Positions 24,111 through 32,445 of a stretch of DNA of 64,000 nt are shown here, in pieces (position 1 is the first letter of the stretch; the number at the start of each line of letters is the position of its first letter). The stretch lies in the NCBI RefSeq assembly GCF_921293095.1, contig NC_060253.1:72143992-72207991 (forward strand), read 5' to 3'. The stretch is from Ischnura elegans. Lineage: Eukaryota; Arthropoda; Insecta; Odonata; Coenagrionidae. The translations under genes were made by a program, and so were the position numbers. Below the pieces are notes generated by a model, which did not search any database, was not told where the DNA came from, and saw only the letters and a program-made list of their open reading frames with translations.

Positions 24111-24299
24111 TATTACTATTAGTACTATAATTGGAGACAGAAGAAAAGAGAGGAATGAGTACAGAATTTTAACACGACAAAAAAAATATATATACATAAA
24201 AATTATGATTCCCTATCTCGTGCCAAAAAGTTTGTGACACGGATAAAATGCAATTACACAAAAGAAGGATGAGAAAAAAAAATATATAAATAATAATGA

Positions 24300-25130
24300 A
24301 TTTATAAGGGTCGGGGTATCCTTCCCCGCTGGGGTAGGGAGCTATCCGGTTACGGGGGCGTCTTCGTCTCTTCTTCCTCCCCATGGGCTGGGGCACTAGG
24401 TGGGGGCAAAGCCCCCGCGGACCCTCCTCCACCCCCAGGTTTCAAGTTTAGAACTTATTTCCTAGGGGCCGCTTTTTCAGCCTTTAATTTAAAATTTATG
24501 CCGACTGTTCGAATGCGCTTAGCGCTTGTATTCATTTTGCCCCGGCTTGCGTTGAGCTAGTGTCCCCTCCCCTCTCGCATGGCTGCGGCAGGATCATTGG
24601 GATCGGCATTAGGCTGTTACACTTATTCTTCTGGTGCATCTTGTATTTTTTTGACTGGCTTTTATTTGAAGTAGCTTTTTCATAGTTACTTTTATTGTTT
24701 CAAATATTTCAGGTTCCATGATTGATTTCCTATTTAGATTCAGATTATGCTGTTGTAATTTTTGAATTAAAGGTCCCCTTGTATTTTCAAGTTCACTGCA
24801 TTCTGCTAAAATATGCCAGGCCGTTTCATCAGGGGCTGGGGCAGTGGGCGGTGCGCGCGTGTGCCGCCACACCGTCCCGTGGGTAGCCGCTGGGAATGGC
24901 CTTGGGGTAGGTGACGAGTGTAGTTGCAGCCATTGTCTCTTCCGGGGCCGCTGGCACTGGTGTCGGCGTCGTCGCCCTCCTCCTCCATCGGCGGATGATC
25001 AGGCCGCCTACGCCGAGCAGGACGACGATTAGCAGCATGATCCCTCCTATGTAAGGGAGGGATGACGCGGTGCCGCCTACCCCGTCGTCTCCTCCAGGTC
25101 CTCAGCCTCCGACAGCATCCTCTCTACCTG
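24300..25130 (-). pseudogene. Errantivirus env C-terminal fragment, interrupted by a LINE
   Basis: The minus strand encodes the env C-terminus: a hydrophobic membrane anchor (LLIVVLLGVGGLIIRRW) followed by a basic stop-transfer RRWRRRA and proline-rich tail, closely matching the env at 28.4-28.8 kb. The 5' side ends abruptly at the LTR A boundary (25131) within the coding region. A 437-bp LINE piece splits the tail at 24396-24832. The two env pieces rejoin at a TSD, so the LINE inserted after this env copy existed. Confidence 0.8.
24396..24832 (-). mobile_element. 5'-truncated LINE insertion in env, 11-bp target duplication
   Basis: Flanked by GGGCTGGGGCA at 24385-24395 and 24833-24843. On the minus strand it encodes a LINE C-terminal zinc-knuckle-like segment (HILAECSELENTRG) followed by a stop and about 220 bp of 3' UTR. 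The homologous env at 28.45 kb lacks the insert and serves as an empty site. The segment resembles the C-terminal ends of I/Jockey/R1-type LINEs; a similar C-terminal end is seen in the LINE at 62.4-62.7 kb. Confidence 0.75.
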
Positions 25131-25959
25131 TGTCGCGACCCGACCCCGGATAAGCCGGGACTCGAATCCGAACTATTTTAACGTGGGCTCTTGCCCTTGG
25201 CGTCGGGTATCAATGATAGTACATGGATTGCATTTTAATAAAAGAAAAAGGAACTCTACCTTTTTTTCCGGCAACGGCACGAATCACCCTGGGAGGCTGG
25301 AGGCAGGAGAAGGCGGCAGCACGCTGTGGCGACAGGCGATAGACTGGCAAATACTGGCCTAGCGATGGATAGGGCGTGAGGAATTTCCCAAGTTCCCGGA
25401 GGGGGAAGGGATTATGAAGTCTAAATTTCGCAAGTAACGGAAGCTGATGGCGAAAATGGCCCACCAGAGAGGGCCTAAAAGCAAGGTATGAAGAGAGTGA
25501 AAACGAAAGCAAAAGAGCCCGGGAAGCGGGTATCGACGAGCCAAACAGGCGCGAGACAAGAGTTTACAATAATCAAGGCGTGCACAATCACGCCTGTCGC
25601 GATCAAAACTTCACCCCGAAGTAGTCGAAGACTCGAAGTAGAAGACCTCAAGTATCTCCCGGTTTACCTTTATATAGTGTCTCTCGAATGACGTAGAGAC
25701 GTTCAAAAAGCCCAGGTATTCCGCGAAAGCATATCTTTTAAACTAAACCCCCCCTTCGAAAAGTTAGAACCCGTGAGCGTTCCATTAATGGTGTTTATTC
25801 CTATTTGCCAGTCTTTCGGTCATTGCCTTTCCTTCTCCTCCTCCCGGATCTCCTATTTTATGAAAAACAGGGCTGTTTGTGCATCGTCCTCTGCCTCGCA
25901 AACAGCCCTGTCCTTCGCGAAATAATTTGTAAATGGCCCCCGAATTTCGGGCCATTACA
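25131..25959 (-). mobile_element. LTR family A, copy 1 (3' LTR)
   Basis: An 829-bp LTR. On the minus strand it starts TGTAATGGCCC and ends GGTCGCGACA (TG...CA). A polypurine tract (AAAGGAGGGAGTAT) directly precedes it on that strand at 25960-25973, so it is a 3' LTR. It carries a perfect 13-bp hairpin (arms 25867-25879 and 25899-25911) near its U3 start. On the far side it abuts env coding sequence with no matching target duplication, so the junction is recombinational rather than a simple insertion. It is nearly identical to copy 2. Confidence 0.85.
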
Positions 25960-26287
25960 ATACTCCCTCCTTTCGCGAAATCGAGCAGCCTCCGACGAGG
26001 CTACTCGCATTTTTATGTGCCTGTAAATGCCGTTTTAGTTCTTAGGTAGGTTTCCTCTTTTTCCACTTTATTAACACTCATTCCTCTTTTTAGACAGTAC
26101 AAACACAGAGAAAGAAGAAAGAAAAATACACACAAATAGAAAGGCGAGAACCAATCGGTTCCTGTAAAAAGGACAGCAAAAGAAGAAGTAATAATGCCAA
26201 GAAAGAAAATTACACATAGCTGTCCTTGAAGTTATATATATTTAATACATGATTTATAATTAGAAAAAATGTTCGTTTTTTTTTTTT

Positions 26288-26640
26288 TTAATCACTCCCC
26301 CCCACCACAATGTTCATAATCCCCGCACTTGAAGGGGATGGCACAGCCTCGCTGACATTCCTGGTGCCCCCGCCACCGGCATTCTGCAAAATAGGAGGAC
26401 CGCCTCCGTTTCCTCCCGCGTCCCGTACCGCAACCAGAAGGTGGGGCCGTCGCCGTTGCCCCACTCCCGGCTCTCCAATGGGCGGGCCGCGTATACTAGG
26501 TCCTCCCTCCACTGGTAAGGGTCAGCCGCCCAGGGGATTCCGTCTACCTCTACCCAGAACTCCCCCCATCGCTCTGCTGAGCTCCACCCTTTTTTGTTGC
26601 TTGGGGGACTGGCATATTAATAGACTATAAATGGAGATGA
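26288..26640 (-). pseudogene. Post-env accessory ORF, subfamily A, copy 2
   Basis: Duplicate of the accessory ORF at 27854-28219. On the minus strand the MPVPQAT start (near 26612) and the ERWGEFWVE...ADPYQWRED part are kept; frameshifting changes relative to copy 1 disturb the downstream half. It sits between duplicated LTRs without its own env. Confidence 0.65.
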
Positions 26641-26673
26641 GAAAAAAAAAGAGGAATGAGTACCAAACACATT

Positions 26674-27501
26674 TGTCGCGACCCGGCCCCGGATAAGCCG
26701 GGACTCGAATCCGAACTATTTTAACGTGGGCTCTTGCCCTTGGCGTCGGGTATCAATGATAGTACATGGATTGCATTTTAATAAAAGAAAAAGGAACTCT
26801 ACCTTTAGTTCCGGCAACGGCACGAATCACCCTGGGAGGCTGGAGGCAGGAGAAGGCGGCAGCACGCTGTGGCGACGAGCGATAGACTGGCCAATACTGG
26901 TCTAGCGATGGATAGGGCGCGAGGAATTTCCCAAGTTCCCGGAGGGGGAAGGGATTATGAAGTCTAAATTTCGCAAGTAACGGAAGCTGATGGCGAAAAT
27001 GGCCCACAAGAGAGGGCCTAAAAGCAAGGTATGAAGAGAATGAAAACGAAAGCAAAAGAGCCCGGGAAGCGGGTATCGATGAGCCAAGCAGGCGCGAGAC
27101 AAGAGTTTACAATAATCAAGGCGTGCACAATCACGCCTGTCGCGATCAAAACTGCACCCCGAAGTAGTCGTAGACTCGAAGTAGAAGACCTCAAGTATCT
27201 CCCGGTTTACCTTTATATAGTGTCTCTCGAATGACGTAGAGACGTTCAAAAAGCCCAGGTATTCCGCGAAAGCATATCTTTTAAACTAAACCCCCCTTCG
27301 AAAAGTTAGAACCCGTGAGCGTTCCATTAATGGTGTTTATTCTTATTTGCCAGTCTTTCGGTCATTGCCTTTCCTTCTCCTCCTCCCGGATCTCCTATTT
27401 TATGAAAAACAGGGCTGTTTGTGCATCGTCCTCTGCCTCGCAAACAGCCCTGTCCTCCGCGAAATAATTTGCAAATGGCCCCCGAATTTCGGGCCATTAC
27501 A
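26674..27501 (-). mobile_element. LTR family A, copy 2 (3' LTR)
   Basis: An 828-bp LTR, TG...CA on the minus strand, preceded on that strand by the polypurine tract AAAGGAGGGAGTAT (27502-27515). It is the natural 3' LTR of the env-bearing provirus to its right. Hairpin arms at 27409-27421 and 27441-27453. The U5 end contains a tRNA T-arm-like GATTCGAGTCCCGG and a small GC hairpin. Confidence 0.9.
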
Positions 27502-27515
27502 ATACTCCCTCCTTT
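27502..27515 (-). promoter_or_regulatory. Polypurine tract (plus-strand primer) of the env provirus
   Basis: On the minus strand AAAGGAGGGAGTAT directly abuts the LTR start TGTAATGG. The same tract flanks LTR copies at 25960-25973 and, slightly changed, at 23480. This fixes the provirus orientation as minus. Confidence 0.8.
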
Positions 27516-27853
27516 CGCGAAATCGAGCAGCCTCCGACGAGGCTACTCGCATTTTTATGTGCCTGTAAATGCCGTTTTAGTTCTTAGGTAGATTTCCTCT
27601 TTCTTCACTTTATTACCACTCATTCCTCTTTTTAGACAGTACAACCACAGAGAAAGAAGAAAGAAAAATACACACAAATAGAAAGGCGGGAACCAATCGG
27701 TTCCCGTAAAAAGGACAGCAAAAGAAGAAGTAATAATGCCAAGAAAGAAAATCACACATAGCTGTCCGTGAAGTTATCTATATTTAATACATGATTTATA
27801 CTTAAAAAAAAAAAAATGTTCGTTTTATCACTCCCCCCCCCCCACCATAGTGT

Positions 27854-28219
27854 TCATAATCCCCGCACTTGAAGGGGATGGCACAGCCTCACTGTCATTC
27901 CTGGTGCCCCCGCCACCGGCATTCTGCAAAATAGGAGGACCGCCTCCGTCTCCTCCCGCGTCCCGTACCGCAACCAGAAGGTGGGGCCGTCACCGTTGCC
28001 CCACTCCCGGCTCTCCAATGGGCGGGCCGCGTATCCTAGGTCCTCCCTCCACTGGTAGGGGTCAGCAGCCCAGGGGATTCCATCTATCTCCACCCAGAAC
28101 TCCCCCCATCGCTCTGCTGACCTCCACCCTTGATTGGTTGCTTGGGGGACTGGCATATTATTACTTAATAGACTATACATGGAGATGAGAAAAAAAAGAG
28201 GAATGAGTACCAAACACAT
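27854..28219 (-). CDS. Post-env accessory ORF, subfamily A (RRM-like layout), best copy
   Basis: A 121-codon frame lying 150 bp downstream of env and about 340 bp before the polypurine tract. The conserved start among copies is MPVPQAT (near 28160), giving about 102 residues; the preceding hydrophobic codons are open but probably not used. Ordered features: a strand-like FWVEIDGIP, a helix-like DPYQWREDLGYAARPLESREW, a strand-like GPTFWLRYGT, a helix-like EETEAVLLF, and a final strand MTVRLCHP. The same order occurs in subfamilies B (54-55 kb) and C (50.1-50.8 kb), where WVRV.G and WGYLRF.D resemble RNP2 and RNP1 of RNA recognition motifs. I do not recognise a named family. An RNA-binding or regulatory role is inference only. 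No signal peptide in the short form. Confidence 0.6.
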   Translation of the reverse strand: MCLVLIPLFFLISMYSLLSNNMPVPQATNQGWRSAERWGEFWVEIDGIPWAADPYQWREDLGYAARPLESREWGNGDGPTFWLRYGTREETEAVLLFCRMPVAGAPGMTVRLCHPLQVRGL

Positions 28220-28371
28220 TAGTCAATTTGGAAAGTAGAAAAACGAATGTTTATATACACAACCACACATTAGTCCATATCCCGTGAAAAGTTTGTGACA
28301 CTGATCACACCAAAAAAATAAAAAACGAACGACGAGAAAACAGAAAAAAAATTAAAAAAAATGAGATTAGT

Positions 28372-31006
28372 CTATAGGGGTCGGGGTATTCTTCCCCGTT
28401 GAAGAAGGGGGCTCTCTGGATCCTGGGGCGTTTTCGTCTCTTCTTCTTCCGCTGGGGCCGGGGGGGGGGCGGTGGGCGGTGCGCGCGTGTGTCGCCACAC
28501 CGTCTCCTCAGTCGCCGCTGGGATGAGCCTTGAGGTAGGCGCCGAATGGAGTTGCAGCCATTCCATTTCTTCTCGCGCCGCTGGCACTGGTGCCGGCTTC
28601 GTCGCCCTCCTCCTCCATCGGCGGATGATCAGGCCGCCTACGATGAGTAGGATGACGAGTAGTAGCAGTGCCCCTCCAATGTAAGGGAGAAATGACGCGG
28701 TGCCGCCTATCCCCGTTGTCTCCTCCAGGTCCTCAGCCTCCGACAGCATCCTCTCCACCTGCGCCGTCGGGATGTCAGCTCCTCCGCCGTGCGCTGCTGC
28801 CGCTGCCGCGATGATGTATGCGAGCCGTTGCTGACGTTCGATGGTGGGGGTGTTGATGTGGTCGCGAAGTCTTGCCGGCAAAATCCGGTGGATGTCCGGC
28901 ATAGCGACCTCCTCTGCTTTTGGCGAGAAACGTTGGCTGCGGTGCTGATAAGCCGTTAGCACCTGCCCCTCGCTGTAGGCCGAGCAACCTTCGTTTAGTT
29001 CTACGACGCCCGTCCCGGTCACGTTGAGCGACTCCTTTCCCGCGGGGCATCGCTGCAGGAGGCGGCTGCGGTGCGGCACGCTGAAGACCCAGCGGTTGGT
29101 GCCTTTGCTTCGGAAGAAGCGGGGACTGGTGTGGGTGATAATCCGGGTGTCACAGTCAAGGGGTTTGTCCTCTCCCGTGTAAATTCCATACAGGCAAGAT
29201 GAGTATGGATACTCTGTCACTTGTTGCCTAGGGGGGCATATGGTCAAGGGGCCATAAGTACATGCATACAGGTCTCCATCATACAGCAGCATGTGTCTTA
29301 ACCTATTTTCTGAAACGGCTAGATAAGGCGCCTCCGGGACTATTTCAATTGATGCGTTTAAGTTTGGCAATCTGACGGGGAGTGGCACTACTTTGAAAAG
29401 CCGAAATAATTGGTTACCCGATTGCATCGGGATCTCCGCCATAATTCTGATTTTCCCTTCTACGATGGCGTAAGATACGCGTGCCAACGCGTAATATTTG
29501 TAAATCTCTGAAGGAGTGAGGGGGAAGGGGAATTTCGTTCCCGTCGCAAGGTGTGGCTGGATTTGTTTTAACCCTTTCACTGCTGTGGACGTACCTAGTA
29601 CGTCCGCACGGCAGACTGCGGTGGACGTACTTTTTCTTCCTCCTCGCCATGCAGTCAGCACTTTCGCCGAAGCACTTCGAAGGGACCCACTAATCCGCGA
29701 CCCTTTCCTCGACGAACTCACCCACGCAGGACCGTCTCATCGGCCCTACCAGCGGGGGCCCTACCTCCGGAAAAGTGACCGCTCTGACTGCAATTTGAAA
29801 ATAAAGCAATCAATCCGATCATCACAATATGATTGTTTTCATCGCACTCCAGCCAATCAAGCAATCAAGTACGTCTTTGAAACGTGTTTCTGCGATGAAA
29901 AATAATGATTTTGTTAACTTTGATATAATGGCTCTTTTCCGGTGGTCCGCAGCCACGTTTTGTTCCAAGGTTAACAAAATCGTTATTTTTTATCGCAGAG
30001 ACACGGTTCAAAGACGTACTTGATTGCTTGATTGGCAGGAGTGCGATGAAAACAATCATATTGTGATGATCGGATTGATTGATTGATTTTCAAATTGCAG
30101 TCAGAGCGGTCATTTTCCGGAGGTAGGGCCCCCGCTGGTAGGGCCGATGAGACGGTCCTGCGTGGGTGAGTTCGTCGAGGATAGGGTCAGGGATTAGCGA
30201 CCCTTCGGAGGGTGTACCACACCCATCCTGGAAGTACCTGCTCCATGGGCCCAGGAAACGCTTTTTAACATTTTCGCCGCATGTGAGGAGAAGGTTTTCG
30301 GAGATTGAACAGCAGTGAAAGGGTTAAAGAGCTTAATAGGTCAGCGGGGTTAATAAAATAAGGGCTAAGCTGATTATGAATTGTGCTCTCCCAGGCGTGT
30401 TCAAGGAGGATGAGGTCTTCCCTGATTTCAGCCAGTACTGCTTCTAATTGACGGAAGCAAGAGGAAATCGCGAACGTACTCGCCAGGCGGTGAGCCATAA
30501 CTCGCAAATCTTCGCCCAAATCAATGTTAATAAGATTAACTTCCTTTGCGAGTCGTTCTGTTACCCTCGCGATTTTCTCGACGATTGCTTTATTTTTCTT
30601 GGCCATGGTGTACGTGGAATTTATTAGTGACGCCTGTAGTTGAATTACGTGGATGTTTTTATTGATGGCGGAATGGAGAGTGCCATCTTCCTTTATTAAT
30701 TTTGCGAAATCTGCCTCTGTCGCGGTCCCGAATAAAAAGTTCATAATCTCGCCGCCAACGTTAATAAGGCCTCTCCTTTGTCTTTTCAACGAATCCTCAA
30801 ATTTCCAAAGTTTAATTAACAGTTTATTTATGGCCGTTTCTAATCTACTACCCTCCGTTATGAGGATATCCTGGACAATGGATTTGAAATCGGCTGTCAA
30901 AAGGGTTTGGTTTCCAACGTCAGCCCTTCCCTACATATTCCGTCTCCTCCTGTTTTGCGCTGGTCACCGCGCAAACGGCCAGGACCACCATCCACCAGGT
31001 AGTCAT
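28372..31006 (-). pseudogene. Errantivirus-type envelope (env) gene, interrupted and frameshifted
   Basis: Encodes a class I-like retroviral envelope of the gypsy/baculovirus-F type. The 5' end has a signal-peptide-like start (ATG at 31006; hydrophobic VVLAVCAVTSA). A stop and frame change follow before the main frame (30900 downward). That frame has a furin-like site and fusion peptide, RQRRGLINVGG then FLFGT, and a coiled-coil-like region. A 752-bp MITE splits the gene at 29572-30323; coding resumes to 28372 with cysteine motifs ICPPR and SCLY, a membrane anchor LLLLVILLIVGGLII and a basic, proline-rich cytoplasmic tail. Total coding length without the MITE is near 590 codons, normal for insect env. 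In this minus-strand provirus it follows pol and precedes the accessory ORF and LTR A. The breaks make it non-functional as it stands. Confidence 0.85.
29572..30323. mobile_element. Palindromic piggyBac-type MITE inside env
   Basis: A 752-bp element flanked by TTAA at 29568-29571 and 30324-30327, with perfect terminal inverted repeats starting CCCTTTCACTGCTG. Most of the interior is a long inverted repeat with arms of about 230 bp (roughly 29693-29920 and 29960-30190) that match almost base for base. The starting CCC and TTAA target fit piggyBac. No coding capacity; the protein-like frames are mirror images. Confidence 0.9.
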
Positions 31007-31039
31007 CCTTGGTGTTGGCTGAAACATGTTTTCAAAAAA

Positions 31040-31780
31040 ACATTGCCATTATTTTATCATTAATTTCTATATTCTAATCGTACCCATAAATGAATGCAAC
31101 AACAAAAAAAAGGAATTTCAAAGCAGAGTTTATCTGAGCGTTACGAAACCAATATACTCAAAGCATTATATTTAAATTGTTAAGAGGACATTGCATTGCA
31201 GATCTATATATTTTAAATTTACGTGTGGGAGAGCAACGACACCTAACTATCAGCGTGATTTGAATTAATCCTCTTCTTCCTTTAATCACTAAATATGAAT
31301 CTGTAATTGCTGCCTTAGTTGATTTAGTTTTTTTTTCGTTATGCCCCCTGAGAAGACAAATTTGATTCGACTGTGACACCGGGAAGAGAAAGGCATAGGT
31401 TTATCTCTGCGGTTGATCAGGAAAAGAAACTTTTAGTTCTGTAAGATAAGCATTGAGAATCAACCACAATTGGAAATAAACACACTATAAAACCCATCAT
31501 AAACAAGGAATCGAAAAAAATAAGTTGCTATACAAAAGAGCAAACACCAAAAAATATTGTGTATGATATCCTGTTTTGTCAGTTTTTGTTCATAACTTGA
31601 CGACATAGCCACAAGATATCCTAATTGGTCGTGCTATTAAGCAAGTCTTTTGATTGTCAAAACATCACAAAAACCCAGGAATCAGAAAATAAAACAAAAG
31701 GACAATCAAATATTTAAAATATTTCAATAATCACTTCCTCTGAATTGGAGGATAACGAGAAAACCAAATTAAAATCTAGT
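31040..31780. other. Intervening retroelement sequence, no gene
   Basis: AT-rich stretch between the env start and the decayed pol 3' end of the minus-strand provirus. Nothing recognised; it may contain the env splice acceptor. Confidence 0.4.
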
Positions 31781-32445
31781 CATTTCCATCACCCATGCCG
31801 GAACTGATGTCACCACTGTGGAGGAAGAGATCCTCGGCTGCGTAGTGCGTACGGTGGTGCCGGGGTAGGGTGCGGTGCTGGTTGAGGGGAGGGGACTCCT
31901 GTCACTTCACCGGGGAATACTCAGGGATGGGGGACGGGAGGGGAAGACTTCTTAGCGTTGTCTTCTTTCACTTTCACTATTTCCCGTCGTCGGAGGGGAG
32001 TGTTTAGAGGGGTATCACCAATCTCGGGCTCTCTACACACCTTTAAACGGTTCACATGCACTAATTGTTTATCCCTAGGGGCTATAGTACTGTGAATCCT
32101 ATAGTTCACTGGGCTAGTCTGTTCCGTCACTTTATACGGACCTACCCAATGCTTATCGAGTTTCCGAGTCATCCCTGGACGTACCACCTCTTTCTTTAAA
32201 TACACTAAATCCCCTATTTGAAATTGTGCTTCCGCGGCACGTTTATTATATTCCTTCGCCTGCGCTACTTGACCTGCGCGTAATCGTTCCGTCACTGCCT
32301 GAAACGCGAGTTTTAAACGCGCCTAAGTTCGGCCGCGTAGTTATGGTCCGTAGCGTAATTTACTTCATAAGGCGAGGTAATATCATCAAACGGCAACTCA
32401 ATATGGCGTCCATGCATTAAGAAATAAGGAGTTTCTTGAGTAACG
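31780..32445 (-). pseudogene. Gypsy pol C-terminal fragment
   Basis: The minus strand from 32445 to 31921 encodes the end of integrase: TPYFLMHGRHIELPFDD, a stop/frameshift near 32325, then RAGQVAQAKEYNKRA and the GPF/Y-type module KLDKHWVGPYKVTEQTSPV, followed by VHVNRLK. It matches residues 1030-1180 of the intact pol at 43.1-46.9 kb but is diverged. The upstream side breaks at 32445 where an unrelated 2.7-kb segment enters. Confidence 0.85.

Larger units (their letters stand above)
25131..28216 (-). repeat. Tandem duplication of LTR plus 3' UTR/accessory region
   Basis: 25131-26673 and 26674-28216 are two head-to-tail copies of a 1543-bp unit: LTR A, polypurine tract, 3' untranslated region and accessory ORF. 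They differ by scattered substitutions and small indels (for example a G at 25802 region and poly-C lengths). The right copy continues into env; the left copy is cut by the next LTR at the sequence CAAACACATT. Unequal recombination or template switching between LTRs would produce this. Confidence 0.85.

Noticed and set aside
25210-25559. Repeated 100- and 66-codon frames inside LTR A copies (also at 26753-27249 and 36766-37008)
   Set aside because: They recur because the LTR recurs; no start context or domain, and indels shift them between copies.
29414-30059. Short ORFs at 29414-29650, 29829-30023 and 29865-30059
   Set aside because: The latter two are mirror images made by the palindromic MITE; the first is an env shadow.
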